Of a DNA stretch of 55,905 nucleotides, positions 27,579 through 36,156 are shown piece by piece. Both the position numbers and the translations under genes were made by a program. Every line of letters starts with the position of its first letter. Positions within the stretch are counted from its first letter, which is position 1. Source of the DNA: Prochlorococcus sp. AG-355-N18 (GTDB lineage Bacteria; Cyanobacteriota; Cyanobacteriia; PCC-6307; Cyanobiaceae); contig QCEG01000009.1 of the NCBI GenBank assembly GCA_003278535.1, positions 1-55,905 on the forward strand, given 5' to 3'. A model generated the notes under the pieces. The model did no database searches, was not told the DNA's origin, and saw nothing but the letters and a program-made list of their open reading frames with translations.

Positions 27579-27843
27579 CTTCTAATGAAGGATCTTCTTC
27601 AGTTTTATAATCTTCTTTTTCTCCCATAAGTGCTGAAAGTTCTTCTTCTTCTATTGTACTAATCTCTTGTGAATCTCCATCTTTTTCTGCAACAAGTCTA
27701 CCTGTATTTTCCAGCCAAGAAAGAAGGTCAGGTTCCTCTCTTAATGGCAACACAGGAGCTGGATCATCTCTGTGATAGCAAGTTAAAGCTGGATTGACTT
27801 CAGAAATGTCGTCCAATCTAAGTTTTAATTTATTTGAATCCAT
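27562..27843 (-). CDS. DUF3134 family protein
   Basis: Small acidic cyanobacterial protein of unknown function, 93 aa. The conserved part runs from NPALTCYHRDDPAPVLPL (17-34) through LLSWLENTGRLVA at about 40-52, which matches the DUF3134 pattern. The remaining ~40 residues are very acidic (EEEELSALMGEKEDY, then DPSLEDDWED) and probably unstructured. There are no membrane segments. It overlaps the start of mraY by 17 bp and is divergent from a small membrane-protein gene across 53 bp, so it leads the mraY transcript. Confidence 0.82.
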   Translation of the reverse strand: MDSNKLKLRLDDISEVNPALTCYHRDDPAPVLPLREEPDLLSWLENTGRLVAEKDGDSQEISTIEEEELSALMGEKEDYKTEEDPSLEDDWED

Positions 27844-27896
27844 TAAAAGCTACGATCTATATATAAGATAATACATAATGATGCATACGAAAAACT

Positions 27897-28091
27897 TTGT
27901 TTGATAAAGCAAATTTAAAATACTTTTTTATCTGGCTAATTTCATTGTTGCTGTCTGGATTATTTAAGCTTATTGGACACTTATACCCCAATGTTTTAAT
28001 AATTAATAACTTTCTTCTCTTGTTATTGGTTTTTGGTCCAGCTCTTTTAGTTACAATAATATTATTATTTAATAAGTTTTTAAATTCTTAA
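27897..28091 (+). CDS. small two-helix membrane protein, hypothetical
   Basis: Unrecognised 64-aa protein with two hydrophobic segments at about residues 9-29 and 35-58, and a basic N-terminus (MFDKANLKYF). It has no ATG: the only usual start is TTG at 27897, because an in-frame TGA stands at 27879-27881. It ends 36 bp before argG on the same strand. The support is an uninterrupted hydrophobic reading frame in the gap between DUF3134 and argG, which a chance ORF in AT-rich DNA could also give. Treat it as probable only. Confidence 0.5.
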   Translation: MFDKANLKYFFIWLISLLLSGLFKLIGHLYPNVLIINNFLLLLLVFGPALLVTIILLFNKFLNS

Positions 28092-28127
28092 CCACCTCAA
28101 AAATTTTAATTTATGGAGCAAATTTAG

Positions 28128-29342
28128 ATGCAGCAGATAAAAAAAGTTGTACTAGCGTATTCTGGTGGGGTAGATACGAGCGTTTGTATTCCATATTTAA
28201 AGAATGAATATGGAATTTCAGAAGTGGTTACTTTTGTAGCAGATCTTGGACAAGGCGAGGATTTAGAACTTATTAGGCAAAAAGCTTTAAATTCTGGTGC
28301 ATCTAAATCAATCGTTGGCAATTTAGTTAATAGTTTTGTTGAGAGATATGCTTTTCCAGCCATTAGAGCAAACGCATTATATCTAGATAAATATCCCTTA
28401 TCAACAGCCCTTGCTAGGCCTTTAATTGCTGAAAATCTCGTGAATATTGCTAGAGAGATTAATGCTGATGCAGTAGCTCATGGATGTACTGGTAAAGGGA
28501 ATGATCAAGTTCGGTTTGATTTAGCAATTAATGCTTTAGGTCCAGATTTAAAAATTATTACTCCTGCAAGGGAGTGGAATATGAGTAGAGAGGAGGCAAT
28601 AGTTTATGGAGAAAAATTTGGTATACCTGCACCAGTATCAAAAAAATCGCCATATTCAATAGATGTCAACTTACTTGGTAGGAGTATTGAAGCAGGCATA
28701 TTAGAAGACCCCATGCAAGAAGCACCTGAGGATATATTTTCGATGACATCATCAATTGATAATTCACCTGATTTCCATCATGATATAGAAATTGTTTTTA
28801 AAAATGGGTTTCCAGTTGGAATCAATGATGAATTTTTAACTCCAGTAGAGATTATTCAAAAAGCTAATGATCTTGCAGGTATCCACGGTTTTGGAAGAAT
28901 AGATATGATTGAAGATCGAGTAGTAGGAATTAAAAGTAGAGAGATTTACGAAACACCTGGCCTCTCACTTTTAATCAAAGCTCACAAAGAATTGGAGAGC
29001 ATAACATTAAACCCCGATGTTGTTGATTTTAAAGGAAATGTAGAAAAAAAATGGGGTCAATTAGTCTATCAAGGTTTTTGGTTTGGACCTCTTAAAGAAA
29101 GTTTAGATGCATTTATATCATCGACTCAAACTTCAGTTAATGGAAGAGTAAAGATTAGACTTTATAAGGGGAATGCAATAGTTATTGGGAGAATGTCGGA
29201 AAAAAATTCACTTTATAGGGAAGATTTGGCAACTTATAGTAAAGATGATGTTTTTAATCATTCTTTAGCAGAGGGTTTCATTTATATGTGGGGTATGTCT
29301 AATAAAATATGGGCTGAGTTAAATTCGAAAACAAATGATTAA
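28128..29342 (+). CDS. argG: argininosuccinate synthase
   Basis: ATP-dependent joining of citrulline and aspartate in arginine synthesis. The N-type ATP pyrophosphatase P-loop AYSGGVDTS lies at 10-18. [13 protein letters not shown] near 118-130 and [10 protein letters not shown] near 148-157 are typical. At 404 aa it has the usual length of the bacterial family. The ATG at 28128 gives [14 protein letters not shown], the expected start. It is tail-to-tail with rpsF with only 3 bp between the stop codons. Confidence 0.98.
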   Translation: MQQIKKVVLAYSGGVDTSVCIPYLKNEYGISEVVTFVADLGQGEDLELIRQKALNSGASKSIVGNLVNSFVERYAFPAIRANALYLDKYPLSTALARPLIAENLVNIAREINADAVAHGCTGKGNDQVRFDLAINALGPDLKIITPAREWNMSREEAIVYGEKFGIPAPVSKKSPYSIDVNLLGRSIEAGILEDPMQEAPEDIFSMTSSIDNSPDFHHDIEIVFKNGFPVGINDEFLTPVEIIQKANDLAGIHGFGRIDMIEDRVVGIKSREIYETPGLSLLIKAHKELESITLNPDVVDFKGNVEKKWGQLVYQGFWFGPLKESLDAFISSTQTSVNGRVKIRLYKGNAIVIGRMSEKNSLYREDLATYSKDDVFNHSLAEGFIYMWGMSNKIWAELNSKTND

Positions 29343-29345
29343 AAT

Positions 29346-29807
29346 TTAAGATTCAGCATTTTCTTTAGTTTCAGCATCATCTTTTCCCGAACTTGAAGTT
29401 TCTCCACTAGCTATTGGTTGTTTTTCTTTAGAATCAACTTCAGAATCTGGACTATTTTTTTTCTCTGATTTGGATGCGCTCTTGCTCGAAGGTCTTGGGG
29501 TTGGTAAAGGACCATTTTGTTTAACGGTCATGTATCTAATAACATCTTCACTTAGTCTCATTGCTTTTTCAATTTTGAAAATATGTTGCCCATCACCTTG
29601 ATGACTTAGTTGCACGTAAATGCCTTCTCTATGTTTTGCTATTTGATAGGCTAATCTTCTCTTGCCTCTCATTTGACTATCAAGAATCGTACCGCCAAAT
29701 TCTTCTAAAAGCTTATTGTATTTATCAATGTGATTAGTAACTTCATCTTCCGCAATGTCTGGGCGGAGGATATACATGGTTTCGTAATAAGATTGTTGAT
29801 CGTGCAT
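29346..29807 (-). CDS. rpsF: 30S ribosomal protein S6 with long C-terminal tail
   Basis: Small-subunit protein that pairs with S18 on the 16S central domain. The core is clear: [12 protein letters not shown] near the start, [19 protein letters not shown] in the middle, and [10 protein letters not shown] near the end of the fold. About 60 further residues form a Ser/Lys/Glu-rich tail, low in complexity and probably disordered. I take the ATG at 29807 ([10 protein letters not shown]), giving 153 aa. A TTG at 29819 would add four residues. A short inverted repeat lies 21-43 bases upstream of the ATG. Confidence 0.94.
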   Translation of the reverse strand: MHDQQSYYETMYILRPDIAEDEVTNHIDKYNKLLEEFGGTILDSQMRGKRRLAYQIAKHREGIYVQLSHQGDGQHIFKIEKAMRLSEDVIRYMTVKQNGPLPTPRPSSKSASKSEKKNSPDSEVDSKEKQPIASGETSSSGKDDAETKENAES

Positions 29808-29827
29808 AGTTTCAGACAAGGTCTTTG

Positions 29828-29850
29828 GCTCATGAATTGGTGTGATGAGC
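29828..29850 (-). promoter_or_regulatory. inverted repeat in the rpsF leader
   Basis: GCTCAT at 29828-29833 and ATGAGC at 29845-29850 form a perfect 6-bp stem with an 11-base loop, just upstream of rpsF. In several bacteria the rpsF leader RNA folds into a structure bound by the S6:S18 complex. Here the loop lacks the CCG element I would expect, so that role is speculative. Confidence 0.3.
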
Positions 29851-29911
29851 GTCTGTTCATTATTTAAGATACATTACCATAGGCAATTTCTTAAAAAATA
29901 GGATTATTTTT

Positions 29912-30772
29912 TTAAAGATATTTTTTTAGTGCGTCATTCATTACATGAAAAGGCACTTCTAATCCATCAGTCCAAAATGATATTGATCTCATTCCTTGAG
30001 CAATAAGCATTTCCAAACCATTTATAGTCATGCATCCTTTTTTGGCGCTAAATTTTAATAAAGGAGTTGGGGCAGGATTGTAGATTAAATCATAAACAAT
30101 TGTTTTTGAATTAAGAGATCTCCAAAAAGCTTCGCCATATGGCAATAAATTATTTTCATTTTTAGTTGTTTTCATCCCTACTGGTGTTGTATTTACAATT
30201 AAATCTGCTTCCTGAATTAAAATTTGAGCTTGATCATCATTATTTAAGAAACCTTGCAGTTGAATTTGATTATCAAAGTTTTTTATTAGTTCATTTAGTG
30301 ATGCTTTGTTACGTGATATTACTGAAATTGTTGAGAGATTTAAATTTATTAAACCTTGAATAACAGATCTTGCTGCACCCCCTGAGCCAAGAATTATTGA
30401 TTTTTTCTTTGCTAAGTTTAAATTTTTTAATGGATAAATAAATCCCTCTACATCAGTATTAGTTGCACTCCATTCTTTTTTGGAATTTAATTTCAGGGTA
30501 TTTATTGCTTTAAGTTTGTTAGCAATTGGTGAGATTTCACTACAAAGGTTAAATACTTTTTCTTTGTGTGGAATTGTAATGTTTAAACCTTTGCAATTAA
30601 TCTTCTTAAAAGAATTCAGAACTAATTCTAGATCTTCATCTTTACACGGTATAGCAATATAGATTAAATCTAACCCTAAATATTGAAGGGCAGCATTTTG
30701 CATAATTGGTGACAAAGAATGGCTTACTGGATTGCCAATTAATGCTATAAAAGATGTCTTACTTGAAATCAT
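29912..30772 (-). CDS. aroE: shikimate dehydrogenase
   Basis: NADPH-dependent reduction of 3-dehydroshikimate in the aromatic amino acid pathway. I chose the ATG at 30772 (MISSKTSFIALIGNP), because the shikimate-binding NPVSHSLSP then falls near the N-terminus as usual. An upstream GTG at 30817 would add 15 unconserved residues. Other motifs are the catalytic-lysine segment NITIPHKE, the dinucleotide loop GSGGAARS and the C-terminal INGLEMLIAQG. The length is 286 aa. It is divergent from dnaK across 117 bp. Confidence 0.96.
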   Translation of the reverse strand: MISSKTSFIALIGNPVSHSLSPIMQNAALQYLGLDLIYIAIPCKDEDLELVLNSFKKINCKGLNITIPHKEKVFNLCSEISPIANKLKAINTLKLNSKKEWSATNTDVEGFIYPLKNLNLAKKKSIILGSGGAARSVIQGLINLNLSTISVISRNKASLNELIKNFDNQIQLQGFLNNDDQAQILIQEADLIVNTTPVGMKTTKNENNLLPYGEAFWRSLNSKTIVYDLIYNPAPTPLLKFSAKKGCMTINGLEMLIAQGMRSISFWTDGLEVPFHVMNDALKKYL

Positions 30773-30889
30773 GTTTAGAATTTTTTCCTTTAAGAAACTG
30801 TTCTGTTCGGGAACCACACCCCGTATTTGAGTAACAATAATGACGACAATGACCGATTATGGAGAATAACAAATATTAAAAATTTACCC

Positions 30890-32797
30890 ATGGGTAAGGT
30901 TGTAGGAATTGATTTAGGAACAACAAATAGTTGTGTCGCTGTAATGGAAGGTGGTAAACCTACTGTAATAGCAAATGCTGAAGGTTTCAGAACTACTCCA
31001 TCAGTTGTTGCATATACAAAAAATCAAGATCAGCTTGTTGGACAAATAGCAAAAAGACAGGCTGTGATGAACCCTGAAAATACTTTTTATTCTGCAAAAC
31101 GTTTTGTTGGTAGAAGAGTTGATGAAGTTAATGAGGAATCTAAAGAAGTTAGTTATTCTGTTGAAAAATCTGGTTCTAGTGTCAAATTAAAATGTCCTAT
31201 TTTGGATAAGCAGTTTTCTCCTGAAGAGGTGAGTTCTCAAGTTTTAAGAAAGTTAGCAGATGATGCGGGTAAATATCTTGGAGACAAAGTTACACAGGCT
31301 GTAATTACAGTTCCAGCTTACTTTAATGATTCTCAGAGACAGGCTACGAAAGATGCGGGAAAGATTGCAGGTTTAGAAGTTCTGAGAATTGTTAATGAAC
31401 CAACTGCTGCGGCTTTAGCATATGGTTTGGATAAAGAAAATGAAAAAATTCTTGTTTTTGATTTAGGGGGAGGAACATTTGATGTCTCAGTTATTGAAGC
31501 TGGTGATGGAGTAACTGAAGTTCTTTCTACTTCAGGAGATACACATTTAGGTGGTGATGATTTTGATAGATGCATAGTAGATCACTTAGCTAATACTTTT
31601 AAATCAAATGAGGGAATTGATCTTAGACAAGATAAGCAAGCATTGCAAAGATTGACTGAAGCTGCAGAAAAAGCAAAAATAGAGCTCTCAAATGCTACCC
31701 AAAGTGAAATAAATCTGCCCTTCATTACAGCAACTCCCGAAGGACCAAAACATTTGGATTTGAACCTCACTAGAGCAAAGTTCGAGGAATTAGCTGCTTC
31801 TTTAATTGATAGGTGTAAGACCCCAGTTGAGAGAGCTATCAGTGATGCAAAAATTTCTACTAGTGAAATTGATGAAGTTGTTATGGTGGGAGGCTCATCT
31901 AGAATTCCTGCTGTATTAGATTTAGTTAAAAAAATAATTGGTAAAGAACCAAATCAAACTGTCAATCCTGATGAGGTTGTAGCTGTTGGAGCTGCTATTC
32001 AGGGAGGAGTTTTAGCAGGAGAGGTTAAAGATATATTATTACTTGACGTTACTCCACTTTCATTAGGTGTAGAGACTTTAGGGGGAGTAATGACAAAAAT
32101 GATAAGTCGAAATACTACAGTACCTACGAAGAAATCTGAAACATATTCAACTGCTGTAGATGGCCAAACAAATGTTGAAATACACGTTTTACAGGGTGAA
32201 AGAGAAATGGCTTCTGATAACAAAAGCTTAGGAACTTTTAGATTGGATGGTATACCCTCAGCACCAAGAGGAGTCCCGCAAATTGAAGTTACATTCGATA
32301 TCGATGCAAATGGAATCCTTAGTGTTACTGCCAAAGATAAAGGAAGTGGTAAAGAACAAAGTATTTCTATCACAGGAGCTTCTACTCTTTCTGATAATGA
32401 AGTAGAAAAAATGGTTAAAGATGCTGAATCAAATGCATCTGCAGATAAAGAAAAGAGAGAAAAAATTGATTTAAAAAATCAAGCCGAAACACTTGTATAC
32501 CAGACAGAAAAGCAACTTGGTGAGCTAGGGGACAAAATCGATTCTGCAGCAAAGTCCAAAGTTGAAGAAAAAAGTAATGCTTTAAAAGAGGCAACTTCAA
32601 AAGAAGATTATGAATCAATGAAAAAACTTATTGAAGAACTTCAGCAAGAACTTTACGCGGTTGGTTCATCTGTTTATCAGCAACCAGGCAATCAGCCCCC
32701 TTCACCAGGAGCACAGGGCGGTTCTGATCAGAGTGATTCAAAAGAAAAAGGTGGAGATGATGTAATTGATGCCGACTTTACTGAAACGAAAGATTAA
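30890..32797 (+). CDS. dnaK: chaperone DnaK (Hsp70)
   Basis: ATP-driven Hsp70 chaperone. The start is the ATG at 30890 ([15 protein letters not shown]), 635 aa. A longer frame from a TTG at 30827 adds 21 residues that no Hsp70 has, so I reject it. The actin-like ATPase has [10 protein letters not shown] at 6-15, [11 protein letters not shown] and MVGGSSRIP. The DVTPLSLG linker then leads to the substrate domain. The C-terminus is a charged lid ending [11 protein letters not shown], the usual bacterial EEVD-like tail. No dnaJ or grpE is adjacent, and the gene overlaps the thiO-like gene by 4 bp tail-to-tail. No CIRCE-type inverted repeat is evident in the 117-bp leader. Confidence 0.97.
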   Translation: MGKVVGIDLGTTNSCVAVMEGGKPTVIANAEGFRTTPSVVAYTKNQDQLVGQIAKRQAVMNPENTFYSAKRFVGRRVDEVNEESKEVSYSVEKSGSSVKLKCPILDKQFSPEEVSSQVLRKLADDAGKYLGDKVTQAVITVPAYFNDSQRQATKDAGKIAGLEVLRIVNEPTAAALAYGLDKENEKILVFDLGGGTFDVSVIEAGDGVTEVLSTSGDTHLGGDDFDRCIVDHLANTFKSNEGIDLRQDKQALQRLTEAAEKAKIELSNATQSEINLPFITATPEGPKHLDLNLTRAKFEELAASLIDRCKTPVERAISDAKISTSEIDEVVMVGGSSRIPAVLDLVKKIIGKEPNQTVNPDEVVAVGAAIQGGVLAGEVKDILLLDVTPLSLGVETLGGVMTKMISRNTTVPTKKSETYSTAVDGQTNVEIHVLQGEREMASDNKSLGTFRLDGIPSAPRGVPQIEVTFDIDANGILSVTAKDKGSGKEQSISITGASTLSDNEVEKMVKDAESNASADKEKREKIDLKNQAETLVYQTEKQLGELGDKIDSAAKSKVEEKSNALKEATSKEDYESMKKLIEELQQELYAVGSSVYQQPGNQPPSPGAQGGSDQSDSKEKGGDDVIDADFTETKD

Positions 32798-33876
32798 AAA
32801 AGGTAATTTTTAACTTCGTTGGCAACCCATTGAGAACAAGCCGGAGCTAGTAAAATACCATTCTTATAAAAACCTGTACATAAAATTAGTCCTTCTTCAA
32901 GATTTTTCATTATTGGTGAAGGCTCACCATCAGGTCTTGACCTTATTCCGTACCATTTTTTAGAAATCTCCCCTTTCAAAAGCCAATTTGGTTTTCTATC
33001 AAGAAAATTTGTGAGTTTTTCAAATGTATTTTCTTCTGGCTTAGTACTATATTCGTCAGTTGATCCAATAATTAGCCTATTTTCTGATTTTGGAATTATA
33101 TTTTTACCATTTATATTGAATTGTTTCGGCAGCGACAATAAATCAACTTCTGCATCATTTATATCAATTTCCATCGCTTGACCCAAGACAGGTTTTAATT
33201 TGATGTTGTGAGATATGTTACCTATTAAATCAACTGCTTTTAGTGAATTGCACAAAATAACCATATCAGATTTGATGTTTTCATTATTCCTTGTTGTAGA
33301 AATCCATTGATTGTTTAATTTTCTAATTTTTATTATTTCTCCTTCTGAAAAATTGATTTTTTTATTTTTTAGATATTTATCTAATGTTTGAAGTAAAGAA
33401 TAAGGATTTATTTTTCCATCTTTGAAGGAGATCATTCCTTTTATATTTTTTGTTTGGAAGGCTTTATTTATATTCTTGAGAATTATTGAGTCTCTTTCTA
33501 AAATTTGTAAGTTTTGATCATTATTTTCATCAATAAATTTCTCTAATTTTTTAAACTTTTCTTCATTAGTAGTTAGTTGTATTAATGGTTTTTCGATATT
33601 TAATTCACTATTAAATTTTTGTAGGAACGTAATCCATTGTGGCCATAGTTCAATGCTTTGTTTCCTGAGATCCCAGCTTCTACCTCTTCTTTTTTGATAC
33701 ATATTACCCATTAGTAAGCCTAAGGCTGCATTGCTACTATTTTTGAGTTGAGTTGGATCTATTATCGTTACTTGGAAACCTAATTCTGATAATTCTAAGG
33801 CATTAAATTTTCCAATAATTCCTGATCCAATAATAACTATGTGTGCTTTGTGAAAATTTTCTTTTAAGCTTTTCAT
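32794..33876 (-). CDS. FAD-dependent oxidoreductase, ThiO/glycine-oxidase-like
   Basis: Member of the DAO family (glycine oxidase, D-amino-acid oxidase, sarcosine oxidase). The FAD-binding Rossmann motif is IGSGIIG at 16-22, with the beta2-end Asp in QVTIIDPT. The C-terminal half has [10 protein letters not shown], then [13 protein letters not shown] and [13 protein letters not shown], all typical of ThiO-like enzymes. At 360 aa it fits. The likely role is oxidation of glycine to iminoglycine for thiamine thiazole synthesis, but the substrate is inferred from the family and there is no thi gene next to it. It is divergent from purU across 48 bp. Confidence 0.82.
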   Translation of the reverse strand: MKSLKENFHKAHIVIIGSGIIGKFNALELSELGFQVTIIDPTQLKNSSNAALGLLMGNMYQKRRGRSWDLRKQSIELWPQWITFLQKFNSELNIEKPLIQLTTNEEKFKKLEKFIDENNDQNLQILERDSIILKNINKAFQTKNIKGMISFKDGKINPYSLLQTLDKYLKNKKINFSEGEIIKIRKLNNQWISTTRNNENIKSDMVILCNSLKAVDLIGNISHNIKLKPVLGQAMEIDINDAEVDLLSLPKQFNINGKNIIPKSENRLIIGSTDEYSTKPEENTFEKLTNFLDRKPNWLLKGEISKKWYGIRSRPDGEPSPIMKNLEEGLILCTGFYKNGILLAPACSQWVANEVKNYLF

Positions 33877-33924
33877 TGATATATTAGATATACTTGCTTA
33901 TTTGACTTAATAGTTAAAGATTTT

Positions 33925-34779
33925 TTGGAACATCCTTCAATTATATTCAAAATTGTTTGTCCCGATCGTCCTGGCCTTGTAAGTTTACTTACAAGTTGGA
34001 TTTCAAATTATGGTGGCAACATAAAACATTCTGATCATCATACAGATCAAGCTGCGGGATTGTTTCTTAGTCGAATTGAATGGAATAGTAATAATGCATC
34101 TTTTAATAGAGATCAAATTTATAAAGAATTTGCGAAAATTGCAGATGAAGTAAATGGAAAATTTACCGTAAATTATTCTGATGAAATTCCAAATGTCGCT
34201 ATTTTTGTGAGTAAACAAAATCATTGTTTGATTGATTTACTTTGGCGAGTAAGAAATGGAGAACTCAAAATGAAAGTCCCGTTAATAATTTCAAATCATT
34301 CTGATCTTGAAATTATTGCAAATGACTTCAATGCAAAATTTGTCCATATTGATACCTTTAAAATTGATAAATCTATTGTTGAAGATCAATTTTTAAATTT
34401 ACTAAAAGAATATGAAATTGATCTTGTTGTATTAGCTAAATATATGCAAATTTTGAGTGATTCTTTTTTAAAAAAGTTTTCTTCAATAATAAATATTCAT
34501 CATTCTTTCTTACCTGCATTTAAGGGCGGGCAACCATATCATCGAGCATGGAAGAGAGGTGTTAAATTAATCGGTGCTACTGCTCACTATGTTACTGAAG
34601 ATCTTGATGAAGGCCCGATAATAGAGCAATGCACAGTCAATGTAAGTCATAGGGATGAAGTTGATGATTTGATTAGAAAAGGAAGAGATATTGAAAGAAT
34701 AGCTTTAGCAAGAGCAGTTAGATTACATCTGAATCATCAAGTATTTGTTTATAACAGCAAAACTGCTGTTTTTGATTGA
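33925..34779 (+). CDS. purU: formyltetrahydrofolate deformylase
   Basis: Hydrolyses 10-formyl-THF to formate and THF, balancing one-carbon pools. It has an N-terminal ACT regulatory domain (IIFKIVCPDRPGLVSLLTSW, about 6-85), then a formyltransferase fold with the catalytic triad N190, H192 and D228 (NIHHSFLPAF and DLDEGPI). The length is 284 aa. No ATG exists before the ACT domain, so TTG at 33925 (TTG GAA CAT CCT) is the best start. It converges with the ClC gene across 9 bp. Confidence 0.93.
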   Translation: MEHPSIIFKIVCPDRPGLVSLLTSWISNYGGNIKHSDHHTDQAAGLFLSRIEWNSNNASFNRDQIYKEFAKIADEVNGKFTVNYSDEIPNVAIFVSKQNHCLIDLLWRVRNGELKMKVPLIISNHSDLEIIANDFNAKFVHIDTFKIDKSIVEDQFLNLLKEYEIDLVVLAKYMQILSDSFLKKFSSIINIHHSFLPAFKGGQPYHRAWKRGVKLIGATAHYVTEDLDEGPIIEQCTVNVSHRDEVDDLIRKGRDIERIALARAVRLHLNHQVFVYNSKTAVFD

Positions 34780-34788
34780 AGATAGTTC

Positions 34789-36147
34789 TTAGTCTTCTAA
34801 TTCTATTTGTATTTGTCTTTCATAAATTGATTCTTCATTAAAAGCTCTTGCTATCAAGAAACTGGCAATGCAGCTGATTAAAACAGGTTTCATTATTAAT
34901 AAATTTTTTGTTAAAGCAAAAGCTAAAAACATTGCTGTTATTGGTGTTCGCGAACATCCTGCTACGAAAGCTCCCATTCCCGCAAAAATGTATGTACTTG
35001 GTGCATGTCCTGTCGCAATTTCTACCCAGCTCCCCATTATTAGTCCAATTGACCCACCTAAAGTAAGCATTGGATAGAACAATCCTCCAGGAGCTCCAGA
35101 TGCCGCAGCTAAGCCTGTCGTGATAAATAATACTAAAACTGCTAATAAAGCAATTCCAATACTTGTATTTTGTTCAGCTATTATTTTCTGTAATTCATCT
35201 AAATTATGAAATGTACTGGGTAAAAAAGAGTAGATGCTTCCTAAAATAAGTCCACAAATACTCATTTTTAAAACAAATTTATTTTTATACCACTTTTTCC
35301 CAAGATTTTGCATCAACAAAACATATCTGCTGTACAATTCTGCAAATATTCCAATAATTATTCCTAGTAAAACTAAGTAAATAAAATCTACAGGTAAGAA
35401 AAAAACTGACGGGTCATATTCTTTTTGAATCAAAAATCCGAGGTTAAAATCAAACCCTCCTGCTTTAGGATCTAAACCTAAGGCTTGAATAATATCAGCA
35501 GATGAATCTGCAATGAAAGTTGTGATTACCACTAATAGCAAAATTACTGGTCTTGCAGAGTTTAATAACTCTTCTATAGCATAGACAAATCCTCCTAATG
35601 GGGCGCTAAATACTGCAGCTATTCCTGCACCACCACCTGCTGCTACTATTACTCTTCTGAAAGCTGTAGGAGCTTTGAGCCACTTGGCCATCTGCCAAGC
35701 TACTGATCCTCCCATTTGAACTGATGGACCTTCCGGACCCAAAGGGAATCCACTACCAATAGCAATAATTCCTGATATTAGCTTTACTAATCCTACTTTT
35801 ATATTCATTGGAACTTTTTTATGTCTTAAAAAACCCATGATTTGACTAACTCCTGAACCTTTTGCAGCAGGGGCTATATTTTTGATCAAATATCCTGCAA
35901 TGGCTCCTCCAAGTGCTCCAAAAATAGGTAAGACCGCAATAGATGGGAATTGGTCTAATAATGCTAATCTCCAATTATTAATAAAGTAAATTCCAGTTTT
36001 AAAAAATATGCTTGTAATTGAGGCTCCTAAACCTGTTAATAAGAGTGAAAATACAACGACTAGAGATCGTTGTTTTAATAATTTTTTGATGGTGCGAGAA
36101 GGATTATTACTTGTTTTTTGAATATTATCTTTTATGAGGTTTGGCAT
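34789..36147 (-). CDS. ClC-family chloride/proton antiporter
   Basis: Multi-pass membrane protein of the ClC family, 452 aa without C-terminal CBS domains. The chloride-site loop is GSGVSQ at 97-102 (counterpart of GSGIP). The gating glutamate is E139 in GPEGPSVQ. The internal proton glutamate of antiporters is also present as the E192/E193 pair in IEELL. Both glutamates together argue for a H+/Cl- exchanger rather than a channel. It starts 9 bp after the acnB stop codon on the same strand, so it may share that transcript. Its physiological role (pH or ion balance) is inferred. Confidence 0.92.
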   Translation of the reverse strand: MPNLIKDNIQKTSNNPSRTIKKLLKQRSLVVVFSLLLTGLGASITSIFFKTGIYFINNWRLALLDQFPSIAVLPIFGALGGAIAGYLIKNIAPAAKGSGVSQIMGFLRHKKVPMNIKVGLVKLISGIIAIGSGFPLGPEGPSVQMGGSVAWQMAKWLKAPTAFRRVIVAAGGGAGIAAVFSAPLGGFVYAIEELLNSARPVILLLVVITTFIADSSADIIQALGLDPKAGGFDFNLGFLIQKEYDPSVFFLPVDFIYLVLLGIIIGIFAELYSRYVLLMQNLGKKWYKNKFVLKMSICGLILGSIYSFLPSTFHNLDELQKIIAEQNTSIGIALLAVLVLFITTGLAAASGAPGGLFYPMLTLGGSIGLIMGSWVEIATGHAPSTYIFAGMGAFVAGCSRTPITAMFLAFALTKNLLIMKPVLISCIASFLIARAFNEESIYERQIQIELED

Positions 36148-36156
36148 AGTCCATGA

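Noticed and set aside
30773..30817. Longer AroE from a GTG at 30817
   Set aside because: The added 15 residues precede the normal AroE start and the ATG at 30772 fits the family.
30827..30889. N-terminal extension of DnaK from a TTG
   Set aside because: Hsp70 proteins start just before GIDLGTT; the ATG at 30890 gives exactly that, and the extra 21 residues look like leader sequence.
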